Assembly (NCBI GenBank): GCA_020635655.1 | Contig: JACJZI010000011.1 | Location: forward strand, 1 to 64,000 | From: Flavobacteriales bacterium | GTDB taxonomy: Bacteria; Bacteroidota; Bacteroidia; Flavobacteriales_F; PHOS-HE28 | Length of the DNA: 64,000 bases | Direction: 5' to 3' | Shown: positions 36,534 through 44,797 of the stretch, piece by piece | Layout of the letters: each line of letters starts with the position of its first letter | How positions within the stretch are numbered: the first letter of the stretch is position 1 | Notes under the pieces: generated by a model | What the model was told of the DNA's origin: nothing | Databases searched by the model: none | The model's input: the letters and a program-made list of their open reading frames with translations, nothing else | Program-made: the position numbers and the translations under genes

Positions 36534-37904
36534 TCATTGAGCGATGTTGAATGTCAGGGCGGGGGTCACCGGTACTGATGTCCCCTCCACTTCCGACGTG
36601 CTCTCCTGGTCGAAAACCTGCCATTCAGCGATCTCATCCTCAGTGAGCATGGTCAGAATGACCACAAGGATGATCGTGAACGGGTTCAGGGACCCTGTGA
36701 GCCAGGATTCATAAAGCACGGAGAACATGACGGAGAACATGATCGCAAAAGCAAAGGGGACCCGTTTGCTTGCCTTGAAAAAGATCAGAAAAAAGCTCCG
36801 GAAATAGATCAACAGGCCCATGATCCCACAATTGAACCACATCGTGAGATAACTGTTGTGAACTCCACCATGATGGCCCAGCGTGCGCAGATAGGCATAG
36901 TTGTGCCGCATGATCCATTCATCATTGCCGAACCCACCACCGAAAATGAAGAAATCCTGAATATGCTCCCACGCGAACCGCCAGGCGATGTAGCGACCGC
37001 TTGCATCATCAAGTGTGTCCAAGCGAAGTGTATCCTGCAGACCCAGATCGACGACGATGGTATCCAAGTTCGCCATGATGAAGGTGAGAAGCAGAATGAA
37101 CGTAGTGATGGAAATGAAGCCGATGAATTGCGATATACGGAATACCCTACTGAATACGAAGAACATCAGGGTGGCTGAGAGCGCCGTGCGCGATCCACAC
37201 TCGAACATGAAATAGATGATCGTCCCATAGATCAATATTTTCTGAAATCTATTGAACAATCCATCATTCAGATGATTTATTACCGTAAAAAGCATAAATA
37301 TCAAAAATGTAAATATTCCTAGCCCGTTCGGATTACCGAATATTCCTCTAAACCTGCCTCCGATCATCGCCCACCAAGAAGGACCCAATTTCAGCAGCAA
37401 ACTAGCGATCAAGATCGTTACAATAAAATACATCAAATTTTTGAAGAAAATCCAACCCATTTTTCGAAATGAAATTATTACGTAATTTGGAATTATTAAA
37501 TATAACAATCCATATGAAATCGTTTTTGAAATACTCATCAATGGTTCGCTTGACCAAATTATTGGAAACAGCGTATACGCAAAAAATGGCAGAAACACAG
37601 TAAACACTCGCGCCAAAGGCTCAAAACGACGGCGCTCAACAAAAACTACAATGGACATCGCAATGATGTATGCATATTTCGCTGTCTTTATCTTCCGCAT
37701 CGGCAACAATGCCGGGTTCATATCAGATAGAATAAGGATGATGAGGAACCCGAACATGGCGTCGGCCCATGCCTCACGACGTGCGAAGAGGAATACGGAT
37801 AATGGAAGGACCAAATAGATCGCCAGGCCCATGTAGATGGTGACGACCACCCAAAGCAACACGATGATCAAGAATTGTAGCTCCTCACGGATGTAGTCCA
37901 ACAT
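36534..37904 (-). CDS. O-antigen ligase / polymerase-like membrane protein
   Basis: 456 residues, with about eleven to twelve hydrophobic segments spread through residues 10-420 and a large periplasmic loop near 280-345. The family signature N-x-x-L-x-x-L-G-H-H-G-G-V-H-N-S-Y-L-T (about 330-348) is the O-antigen ligase/Wzy-C region, where the histidine is functionally important. It would polymerise or ligate lipid-linked glycan at the periplasmic face. The middle of the gene (about 37200-37650) is much more AT-rich than its surroundings. The start overlaps the upstream CotH gene by 20 bases and the stop is 12 bases before the next, so the operon is tight. Confidence 0.85.
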   Translation of the reverse strand: MLDYIREELQFLIIVLLWVVVTIYMGLAIYLVLPLSVFLFARREAWADAMFGFLIILILSDMNPALLPMRKIKTAKYAYIIAMSIVVFVERRRFEPLARVFTVFLPFFAYTLFPIIWSSEPLMSISKTISYGLLYLIIPNYVIISFRKMGWIFFKNLMYFIVTILIASLLLKLGPSWWAMIGGRFRGIFGNPNGLGIFTFLIFMLFTVINHLNDGLFNRFQKILIYGTIIYFMFECGSRTALSATLMFFVFSRVFRISQFIGFISITTFILLLTFIMANLDTIVVDLGLQDTLRLDTLDDASGRYIAWRFAWEHIQDFFIFGGGFGNDEWIMRHNYAYLRTLGHHGGVHNSYLTMWFNCGIMGLLIYFRSFFLIFFKASKRVPFAFAIMFSVMFSVLYESWLTGSLNPFTIILVVILTMLTEDEIAEWQVFDQESTSEVEGTSVPVTPALTFNIAQ

Positions 37905-39540
37905 TGTCGTTCTCCGATGAAAGATGGCGTTCGAGCTGGGCCCTTATCGCCGATCCGCGACGGGCAGCAAAGGTGCGCATACGGGTCACATTCTCATACC
38001 ATGTATCCATGTCCAGCGGCCTACGCCACCGGGCTATGTGTTGGGGCATCTCCGAGGCCAATTCCCTTTGGATCGCGTCGACAGCGGCCACCATGTGTTC
38101 GCTGGACAAAGGCCCGTCGATCAGGTCAAGAACGACCTTACGGAACCGCAAGCGAAGTTCAGGTGATCGCATCAGAGCCCGATAGATGCACGCCACAGGT
38201 CCAAAATGACGTTCCATGTGCACGAACATGTCATAGTCGGGCCCACCATTGTAGCCGAATCCCAGATCACTGTCGCCCATGATGAACCGCCAGCGTCCGT
38301 CCGTCACGACAAGGCCCGCCTTTTGCCGCCCCTCCCATCTCCAGTATTTCACGTTCTGATCGGGCCAATCGGTATTGCCCAGGATGATCTGGGCTGCCAG
38401 ATAGACCATGGCGCCGTCGAGATCGATATGGGCATCCAGGCTATCCGCGAATGCTGCCGAAGTGGCATCCCATCCATTGCAGTCCGAGATGAAACGGATG
38501 AAGACGCGACGCCCTTTTTCGTCACCTCTGTACAACTCCCCATCATCGGCCAGTATCGTTATCTGCTTGGGGTCCAGCCCGAACCGACGCCCTATCTCGT
38601 CATCGTCCACCCGTTCCCGGAGATGATGGATCCCCCAATACGCACCATTGATGAACACGACGCATGATTCATCCGCGCTTACGCTGAAACCCAGTCCCGC
38701 GCACAGCCTGTGTTGGAGCGCATCCCGACCAAAACAGCGGTCCATGTCGTTGCCCGCTGTCCTGAGGACAAGCGCCCTGAAGCCCTGCCCTTCCGCTCCC
38801 GCGAAGATCGGCGGATCAACAGGGGTGTCAAAGAGAAGGCGAAGCGCATGTTGTGGAAAGCCACGGGTGTTGTTGCCATTGATCCTCACGCGCACCGATC
38901 CACCCCATTGTTCCCGACCATCCGGAGTGAAGGTCTCCATCCAAGCCGTGCGTTCGCATCCTCTACCCCTGAACTGGTAGTTCCCGGGGTACTTCCACCA
39001 TCTTGTGTTCGCTGGATAATGCCGAACGGCTTCCTGCTTGGTGTGGAACGGACCGTTGCCTGGTACGTAGATCCCCGTGTCGGGATCGAAGAAAGCTCCT
39101 GGTTCCAAGGTAAGAGCGACCATCGGCAGACCACCGGACCGTGGCACGATGGTCCGTGTGGCCACCTTGCCACAACCTACTTCGGTGCAGATGCATGCCC
39201 GGACCACCATGGCCGTGGGTAATTGACCGATGGGCGAACGCCACTGGATCGAGGTCGGCAAATGCTGGAGATGCGAGGTGGTCCTGATGTCCGGACGGAA
39301 GGGCAAAGGTCCCGCCCAGCGCGGGGACCAAGGACCTGGCAGCGTACCATCCAGCGTATAGCGCACTTGAGCGCTCTCACCCGCTTCGAGCAAGAATCGA
39401 TCGTCCTTGACGCCAAGCTGAACGGTCCCGAAACGGGCATCACGAAGCACGGCCCGGATCCTCGTTTGGCGCAATGCCCCGCCCGCCGCGATACTTGCAG
39501 CGGCCAGGACCAGACCGCTCAGGGGGATCAGTTTGTGCAT
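37885..39540 (-). CDS. CotH-family extracytoplasmic protein kinase with beta-sandwich N-terminus
   Basis: 551 residues with signal peptide 1-22. An N-terminal domain (about 40-130: V-R-Y-T-L-D-G-T-L-P) resembles the chitobiase/beta-hexosaminidase C-terminal sandwich. The CotH domain follows: V-R-I-N-G-N-N-T-R (about 218), F-R-A-L-V-L-R-T-A-G-N-D, V-F-I-N-G-A-Y-W-G-I-H-H-L-R-E-R, then the catalytic loop N-T-D-W-P-D-Q-N with D391 and the metal-binding M-G-D-S-D-L-G-F-G near 421-429. All expected acidic residues are present, unlike the second copy in this operon. CotH enzymes use ATP to phosphorylate secreted proteins; the target here is unknown. Confidence 0.88.
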   Translation of the reverse strand: MHKLIPLSGLVLAAASIAAGGALRQTRIRAVLRDARFGTVQLGVKDDRFLLEAGESAQVRYTLDGTLPGPWSPRWAGPLPFRPDIRTTSHLQHLPTSIQWRSPIGQLPTAMVVRACICTEVGCGKVATRTIVPRSGGLPMVALTLEPGAFFDPDTGIYVPGNGPFHTKQEAVRHYPANTRWWKYPGNYQFRGRGCERTAWMETFTPDGREQWGGSVRVRINGNNTRGFPQHALRLLFDTPVDPPIFAGAEGQGFRALVLRTAGNDMDRCFGRDALQHRLCAGLGFSVSADESCVVFINGAYWGIHHLRERVDDDEIGRRFGLDPKQITILADDGELYRGDEKGRRVFIRFISDCNGWDATSAAFADSLDAHIDLDGAMVYLAAQIILGNTDWPDQNVKYWRWEGRQKAGLVVTDGRWRFIMGDSDLGFGYNGGPDYDMFVHMERHFGPVACIYRALMRSPELRLRFRKVVLDLIDGPLSSEHMVAAVDAIQRELASEMPQHIARWRRPLDMDTWYENVTRMRTFAARRGSAIRAQLERHLSSENDNVGLHP

Positions 39541-39574
39541 CGGAACAATAGCCGAACGGGAGCAGGGTCCTGCA

Positions 39575-39988
39575 TCACCTGCCTTGATCTGCAGGGACCG
39601 AAGCCCAACGCAAGAGCAAGAGGATCGGAAGGGCCGCTATCAGGACGACCAAGGAGCCGCCTGCTCCACATCCCCCGCCGATGACCACCATCGTCACGTT
39701 CAGCCAACGCGATGCCCTTGTTCCATCCTTCTCGAAAGGTCCCGCCAGCAACATCAGGGCCACGAAGGCGATCGCCAGCGGCACTGAAGCTTTGACCAGG
39801 GCGACACCCAACGCTGCGGAGGCGGACAGCACCACCAGGCGTCGGATCGTACGGTCGTCCTGTCGCGCGCCCCATCGCAACAGGACGTAAGCGATCACCC
39901 ACGCGAACAGGACCGAGAGGATGATCCCAGGAATGTCATAGGGGGTGAACAGCCCCATTTGGTCGGCGATGAACCCGCGGATGTCCAT
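39575..39988 (-). CDS. Small integral membrane protein (possibly DUF4956-like)
   Basis: 137 residues from ATG 39988, chosen because a TACCTTTG promoter element lies 15 bases upstream; the longer frame reads back across it. Four hydrophobic segments are visible (about 17-35, 46-60, 65-82, 97-128). The segment M-V-V-I-G-G-G-C-G-A-G followed by a hydrophobic helix resembles the M-A-x-G-x-A-C-G-A-G region of DUF4956 membrane proteins. Those proteins are commonly encoded beside CotH and VTC-domain polyphosphate polymerase genes. That match is weak by eye, but the adjacent CotH gene (34 bases downstream) supports it. It leads the seven-gene operon. Confidence 0.6.
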   Translation of the reverse strand: MDIRGFIADQMGLFTPYDIPGIILSVLFAWVIAYVLLRWGARQDDRTIRRLVVLSASAALGVALVKASVPLAIAFVALMLLAGPFEKDGTRASRWLNVTMVVIGGGCGAGGSLVVLIAALPILLLLRWASVPADQGR

Positions 39989-40003
39989 AGTTCGGGAGGC
40001 GGC

Positions 40004-40011
40004 CAAAGGTA
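40004..40011 (-). promoter_or_regulatory. Putative -7 element for the CotH/O-antigen operon (TACCTTTG)
   Basis: Exact TAnnTTTG on the minus strand, 15 bases before the 39988 start codon; predicted leader under about 12 bases. Confidence 0.5.
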
Positions 40012-40048
40012 ATCCACCTGCCGTGCGCGATCCCCACGGGTCCTTGGC

Positions 40049-40056
40049 TACTTTTG
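40049..40056 (+). promoter_or_regulatory. Putative -7 element for the tail-fibre-like operon (TACTTTTG)
   Basis: Exact TAnnTTTG on the plus strand, 5 bases before ATG 40062. The transcript would be essentially leaderless. It forms a divergent pair with the element at 40004-40011. Confidence 0.5.
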
Positions 40057-40061
40057 TGTTC

Positions 40062-40934
40062 ATGACCAGAGGGCTCTTGTTGTTCCTGCTGAGCATCTCC
40101 ATGATCTCTCAGGCGCAGGTCATGAGCGGCCCGCTCCACATGACGGTGGACAGCGCCACCACCCTCGAACTGCGAGGTCCAATTGCCTGGGACCCAGGTG
40201 CCGCTGCAACGGTCATCAACAACGGTTCCATCGTATTCGGCCCCGACGCGACGCTGAACGAGCATGCGGGCCATCCGATCACCGGGCTCGGAACCGAGCG
40301 AACGACATTGGTGCGAACGACCCCTTTGGTGAACCTTGATCCGGGCGGTCTTGGTGCCACCCTGAGCACCAGCATGGCGCCGGATACATTGACCGTGGTC
40401 CGCGGGCACCTGGCGGCGACCGATACCGGAGGCGGACAGTCGATCGATCGATGGTACGCGCTGCGATCCTCGGACCCGATCACCGATCCGGTGATCCGCT
40501 TCCACTTTGATACGACCGAGTTGAACGGGGCCAATGAGGCGGACCTGACCCTGGAACGCGCCATCGCGAGCATTCCTTTCTGGATGTCCTACCCCGGTAT
40601 CGTGGACCTCATCGGCAATACCGTCATGTCCTCCCTGGTCGATAGTCTCGGCATCTTCACCTTGTTCCCGACCACCCTGAGCACCGGGGCGCCCGATGAA
40701 AACGCATCCGACCTTTGGACACTGGGACCCATGCCAGCGTACGATCGGGTCCACCTGAGGGGCCCGAGCACCATGGATCTGAAGGCCGTTGTGTTGATCG
40801 ATGCCCAAGGCAGGATCGCGCGGAACCTGGGGGACCTGGGCAATGGCTCGTCCATCCTGCTTTCCGACCTGGCACCAGGTACCTATTTCCTCCGATCCCA
40901 AGATCGCGTCATCCTCCCGCTGGTCCATCAATGA
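40062..40934 (+). CDS. Secreted protein of unknown function with a short sorting-like tail
   Basis: 290 residues from ATG 40062, where a signal peptide (L-L-L-F-L-L-S-I-S ... S-Q-A-Q) starts right after the promoter element. The first part reads like a surface beta-solenoid start (T-T-L-E-L-R-G-P-I-A-W, A-A-T-V-I-N-N-G-S-I-V-F-G). The end (about 225-290: M-D-L-K-A-V-V-L-I-D-A-Q-G-R-I, L-A-P-G-T-Y-F-L-R) is like the last strands of a type A type IX sorting domain. Its stop overlaps the next gene (ATGATG). It probably co-assembles with, or helps export, the three Cys-rich proteins that follow. Confidence 0.72.
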   Translation: MTRGLLLFLLSISMISQAQVMSGPLHMTVDSATTLELRGPIAWDPGAAATVINNGSIVFGPDATLNEHAGHPITGLGTERTTLVRTTPLVNLDPGGLGATLSTSMAPDTLTVVRGHLAATDTGGGQSIDRWYALRSSDPITDPVIRFHFDTTELNGANEADLTLERAIASIPFWMSYPGIVDLIGNTVMSSLVDSLGIFTLFPTTLSTGAPDENASDLWTLGPMPAYDRVHLRGPSTMDLKAVVLIDAQGRIARNLGDLGNGSSILLSDLAPGTYFLRSQDRVILPLVHQ

Positions 40935-41713
40935 TGCCGCGCAGTATATACCTCCTGATCCTGGTCTGCTCAGGCATCCGCACCACAGCGCAATGGGATG
41001 TTCCAGTGCACGTGGAAATGAACGGGGACAGTACGGCCTACAGGCAGGTCACGGGCGTACATGCACCGCTGACACCCACTGCGGGGGTATCCGCCAGGTC
41101 AGAGCGCGAACGGAGCTTTCTGAGCGGCGTGGCCACTGGCATGAACGATCTGACACTTTCGTTGACACCTCCATTGGATGGCTATGCGCCCGGTCTCCGC
41201 GTGAGCATCGTCCCGGACTCCACGAATACCGGTCCAGTGACGCTCAGCATCGACGGACTTCCACCGGTTCCCGTGCACAAGGCCGTAACGCTGGACCTGG
41301 ATAGCGGAGATGTGCGTCCTCATGTCCCGCTCCTTTTGATACATGATGGCATGAACTTCCAAGTGATCGGACCGATCGATCCGGCCTGCGACGCGGGTTA
41401 CTTTGCCATATCCCGCGACGTCTGCATCGAGCGTCAGCCGCACGGACCGAACACGTTCTGGCAGTCGTTGAACTATTGCCATGACCACCATGCACGACTG
41501 TGCTCCTTCAGTGAATGGTTTTCCGCATGCATCCATGACAATGGCCTGTTCTCGAGCATTGTCGACTGGGAGTGGGTGGACCATGCTGCCAATGATGCCG
41601 ATAAGTCAAAACTGCTTGGCTTGAACGGGACCACATTGGTACCCGATTGTTACGGAGGCGGTCTTCGGATCCCCACCGCCACTTTTCATTTCCGATGCTG
41701 CAAGGACAGGTAG
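40931..41713 (+). CDS. Secreted tail-fibre-like/Cys-rich protein, paralog 1
   Basis: 260 residues; start at ATG 40931 or the adjacent ATG 40934, both overlapping the previous stop. Signal peptide ends T-T-A-Q. The middle (about 60-140: L-T-L-S-L-T-P-P-L-D-G-Y, G-P-V-T-L-S-I-D-G-L-P-P-V-P-V) has the pattern of repeats in phage tail fibres (large beta segments around T-L-N-V-D-G-L-G). The C-terminal half has a Cys-rich domain: D-V-C-I-E, N-Y-C-H-D-H-H-A-R-L-C-S-F-S-E-W-F-S-A-C, D-W-E-W-V, and a final C-C. Similar G-x-R-L-C-T-x-x-E patterns occur in formylglycine-generating-enzyme-like and C-type-lectin folds. No function can be assigned. Confidence 0.75.
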   Translation: MMPRSIYLLILVCSGIRTTAQWDVPVHVEMNGDSTAYRQVTGVHAPLTPTAGVSARSERERSFLSGVATGMNDLTLSLTPPLDGYAPGLRVSIVPDSTNTGPVTLSIDGLPPVPVHKAVTLDLDSGDVRPHVPLLLIHDGMNFQVIGPIDPACDAGYFAISRDVCIERQPHGPNTFWQSLNYCHDHHARLCSFSEWFSACIHDNGLFSSIVDWEWVDHAANDADKSKLLGLNGTTLVPDCYGGGLRIPTATFHFRCCKDR

Positions 41714-42489
41714 GGCGATGGTCGGCGATCGCCACGACCATGGCGTTGGGGCATTTGCAGGCTCAGGTCCAATTGGAGGGTCCGCTAATTCTGACCGCTC
41801 CGGATAGCACCGAACGCACTGTCCTCTATGTTGCCCCACCCGCGACCGACAGTTCATTGATAACGCTCGGCGTTTCACGATCCGACGCCGTGCACTGGGC
41901 CACTGTCGGGGGAAGCATCAATGCGATCACGCTGTCGCTCACCCCCCCTGCATCCCGCTATACGGAGGGCATGGTGGTCCGATTCATCCCCCAGCAAACA
42001 ACGGGAGGAAGCGTCACGCTGAACGTTGATGGTCTTGGGGCGCGCCAGCTGCTCGGACGGGAACGTCTGGACATACCGCTGAGCGACCTCATCGCCGGCC
42101 AACTGGCCGAGGCACGCTTCACGGATTCGGTATTCGTCCTCATGCCCCACCCATCCAATGGTTGTCCGGAGGGCTTCCTCGCTGCCAATGACCACCTCTG
42201 CTTCCAACAGGATGATGGCGCGGTCATGTACTTCTACGATGCCTCGTCCTATTGCACCAGGCGCGGGGCTCGGCTCTGCACTTGGGATGAGTATATCCAT
42301 GCCTGCGTAGCGCTTGGCCCCCTGCTATCCGGACTTTTCGATGACTGGGAATGGATGGATGACACCAGTGATCATACGCACACGGTGGATGAGGTCGGTC
42401 GATGGGAATGCCAATCACAACGTTCGGTGTCCGGAGAGGTCCATCCGAACTATCAAGCGCAGGTAAGATGCTGCTACCGTCTGCATTGA
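41695..42489 (+). CDS. Secreted tail-fibre-like/Cys-rich protein, paralog 2
   Basis: 264 residues from ATG 41695, overlapping the previous gene by 19 bases; the signal peptide ends L-Q-A-Q. The tail-fibre-like block (about 70-155) reads L-T-P-P-A-S-R-Y-T-E-G-M-V-V-R-F, then S-V-T-L-N-V-D-G-L-G and L-I-A-G-Q-L-A-E-A-R-F. This is the best match in the trio to the phage tail-fibre repeat. The Cys-rich domain follows: C-F-Q-Q-D-D, S-Y-C-T-R-R-G-A-R-L-C-T-W-D-E-Y, D-D-W-E-W-M-D-D, ending C-C-Y-R-L-H. Six or more cysteines with an exported location suggest disulfides. Surface adhesin or binding module is the likely role (inference). Confidence 0.75.
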   Translation: MLQGQVGRWSAIATTMALGHLQAQVQLEGPLILTAPDSTERTVLYVAPPATDSSLITLGVSRSDAVHWATVGGSINAITLSLTPPASRYTEGMVVRFIPQQTTGGSVTLNVDGLGARQLLGRERLDIPLSDLIAGQLAEARFTDSVFVLMPHPSNGCPEGFLAANDHLCFQQDDGAVMYFYDASSYCTRRGARLCTWDEYIHACVALGPLLSGLFDDWEWMDDTSDHTHTVDEVGRWECQSQRSVSGEVHPNYQAQVRCCYRLH

Positions 42490-43289
42490 GCAGAATTCCA
42501 GGGAGCGTTGCGTTGATCGTGATATTCATCGCGTTCAAGGCTCAAGCCCAGATACTGGTGGACCGACCGATCGTACTGTCAGGGGCGACGGACCAGCAAC
42601 ATCAAGTGACCGGGCTTTCTGATGCCACCGCGACAGGCGATGCGCTCAACGAAAGAACGGCACGTAGTGCGGGCTATCGCTATGTGGAGGCCAACGGCAC
42701 CGCGGCCCATTGGGATCTGGCACCAGACCCCGCTTGGACGGATACCCTTCCCGCAGGCGCGGATCTGATCGTGCGCGTGATGCAGATCAACACCGGCCCC
42801 GTCGATGCCCTGGTCAATGGCCTTGGGCCGTTCCCGGTGGTGAAAGAGGCGGGAGGCTTGTTGGACAGCGCCGATCTGGTCCCCGGCCGCATGGCCCAAC
42901 TGGTGTTCGATGGAACCGTTTTCCAATTGATCGGTCAAAGCAGCCCGACCTCCGCACCGAGACCATGCCCAAGCGGTGCGGTGGCGGTCGACGACCAGTT
43001 CTGCATCGAGGTCCAGCAGCATGACACCATGAACTTCCGTGAAGCGGCGATCACCTGCGGGGACCTGGGGGGGCGTCTCTGCACCTGGGGCATGTACTAC
43101 GTCGCGTGTGCACACGCAACGGAATTCGGGATCGGCGACCTGAGCGGTGATGATTGGGAATGGACGAACAACTCTGCGAACGGGGACGGGCTCGTCCGGG
43201 TCGTTGGCCAATACTCCTGCGGGAGCGCCGCCACGAGCAATGCCATGACCCCACCCGCCAGAAGCTTCCATTGCTGCTTCTTGCGCTGA
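42468..43289 (+). CDS. Secreted tail-fibre-like/Cys-rich protein, paralog 3
   Basis: 273 residues from ATG 42468, overlapping the previous gene by 22 bases. The signal peptide ends K-A-Q-A-Q. It shares the trio layout: N-terminal A-T-D-Q-Q-H-Q-V-T-G, tail-fibre-like block (L-P-A-G-A-D-L-I-V-R-V-M-Q-I-N-T-G-P-V-D-A-L-V-N-G-L-G is split over about 95-120), then the Cys-rich domain with F-C-I-E-V, T-C-G-D-L-G-G-R-L-C-T-W-G-M-Y, D-D-W-E-W-T-N-N and a final C-C-F-L-R. Sequence between paralogs has diverged well beyond the framework residues, so the duplication is old or under diversifying pressure. Confidence 0.75.
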   Translation: MLLPSALSRIPGSVALIVIFIAFKAQAQILVDRPIVLSGATDQQHQVTGLSDATATGDALNERTARSAGYRYVEANGTAAHWDLAPDPAWTDTLPAGADLIVRVMQINTGPVDALVNGLGPFPVVKEAGGLLDSADLVPGRMAQLVFDGTVFQLIGQSSPTSAPRPCPSGAVAVDDQFCIEVQQHDTMNFREAAITCGDLGGRLCTWGMYYVACAHATEFGIGDLSGDDWEWTNNSANGDGLVRVVGQYSCGSAATSNAMTPPARSFHCCFLR

Positions 43290-43334
43290 CCGCATCGGTC
43301 CGGCTTGGACATCTTTGCAAGCCGTTCGTTCCCC

Positions 43335-44795
43335 ATGCTCTTCAACAGCCATACGTTCGCGCTGTTCCTGCCGGTGGTCTTCGCCCTCTATTGGTGGGTG
43401 TTCCGCGACCGGCGCGGGCGCAATGTCCTTCTGTTGATCTCCAGCTACGTCTTCTATGGCTGGTGGGACTGGCGGTTCCTCGGGCTCATCGCGCTCAGCT
43501 CGCTGCTCGACTTCTCGGTGGGGCTGGCCCTGGAGCGGACGGAGCGCAAGCGTACACGACGGCAGCTGCTCACGCTCAGCCTGGTAGGCAACCTCGGGAT
43601 GCTCGGCGTATTCAAATACTACGATTTCTTCGCAGCCTCGCTGACCGAAGCGCTCGCCACGTTCGGGATCGTCCTGCACCCTTTCACCCTGGGCCTGGTG
43701 CTTCCGGTCGGCATCAGTTTCTACACCTTCCAGACCCTGAGCTACACGATCGACGTCTATCGGCGTGATATGCGTGCCGAACGCGACCTCGTGGCATTCT
43801 TCGCGTTCGTCAGCTTCTTTCCGCAGTTGGTGGCCGGCCCGATCGAACGGGCCAGGGAACTGCTGCCCCAGTTCAAGGTGGACCATCGCTTCGATCCAGC
43901 GGCCGCCGCCGACGGTCTGCGACAGATGCTCTGGGGCCTGTTCAAGAAGATCGTTATCGCCGACAACTGCGCGCGACTGGTGGATGCGACCTACGCACAT
44001 CCCGGTCAGACGCCCGGACCCGTGCTCGCACTGGGCACCGTGCTCTTCGCGTTCCAGATCTACGGCGATTTCAGCGGGTATTCCGACATCGCCGTGGGAT
44101 GCGCACGCCTGTTCGGGTTCCGGCTCATGCGCAACTTCGCGTTCCCCTATTTCTCGCGCGATATCGCCGAATTCTGGCGCCGATGGCACATCAGTCTGAA
44201 CACCTGGTTCCGCGACTACCTGTACATCCCGCTCGGTGGCAGCCGCGGCGGCACCGCGCAACGGGCGAGGAACACCTTCGCCATTTTCGCCGTGAGCGGG
44301 ATCTGGCACGGCGCGAACTGGACCTTCCTGGCATGGGGCGTGCTCAATGCCCTCTTCTTCCTACCCCTCCTGCTCACGCGCCGCAACCGCATCCATACCG
44401 GTCCGATCGCACCGGGTCGGATCCTGCCCACGGCACGCGAGACATTCTCCATCGGCATCACGTTCGGCCTGACCTGCCTGGCTTGGATCTTCTTCCGATC
44501 ACGCACCATCGATGAGGCTTTCCTTATCGTCAGACGCATCCTCCTTCACAGCACGGACCACGGCGCCTTGGAAAGGTCAGGGGATTTCGTGAAGGAGCAC
44601 CTCCTGTACGTTCCGGCTCTCCTCCTTCTGCTGTTCATGTTCGCCGTCGAATGGGTCCAACGTGAAGGGCAGCATGGGTTGGAGCGACTTCCGTCCGCCC
44701 GCCCCGCGCGCTGGATGCTGTACATCGGCCTCATCCTCGCGATCGCGCTGGTCGGAGATCACGGGGCACAGCAGTTCATCTATTTCCAGTTCTGA
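43335..44795 (+). CDS. MBOAT-family O-acyltransferase (AlgI-like), copy 1
   Basis: 486 residues from ATG 43335 (M-L-F-N-S-H-T-F-A-L-F-L-P-V-V-F), the usual opening of this family. About ten membrane segments are visible. Signature stretches are Y-S-D-I-A-V-G-C-A-R-L-F-G, F-W-R-R-W-H-I-S-L-N-T-W-F-R-D-Y-L-Y-I-P-L-G-G-S and W-H-G-A-N-W-T-F, which carries the catalytic His. Such proteins move acyl groups, usually acetyl, across the membrane onto exported polysaccharide together with an SGNH partner. That partner is the next gene, 2 bases downstream. Confidence 0.92.
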   Translation: MLFNSHTFALFLPVVFALYWWVFRDRRGRNVLLLISSYVFYGWWDWRFLGLIALSSLLDFSVGLALERTERKRTRRQLLTLSLVGNLGMLGVFKYYDFFAASLTEALATFGIVLHPFTLGLVLPVGISFYTFQTLSYTIDVYRRDMRAERDLVAFFAFVSFFPQLVAGPIERARELLPQFKVDHRFDPAAAADGLRQMLWGLFKKIVIADNCARLVDATYAHPGQTPGPVLALGTVLFAFQIYGDFSGYSDIAVGCARLFGFRLMRNFAFPYFSRDIAEFWRRWHISLNTWFRDYLYIPLGGSRGGTAQRARNTFAIFAVSGIWHGANWTFLAWGVLNALFFLPLLLTRRNRIHTGPIAPGRILPTARETFSIGITFGLTCLAWIFFRSRTIDEAFLIVRRILLHSTDHGALERSGDFVKEHLLYVPALLLLLFMFAVEWVQREGQHGLERLPSARPARWMLYIGLILAIALVGDHGAQQFIYFQF

Positions 44796-44797
44796 AG

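Noticed and set aside
40062..43289. Prophage tail region
   Set aside because: There are no capsid, portal, terminase, baseplate or lysis genes, and each protein has its own signal peptide.
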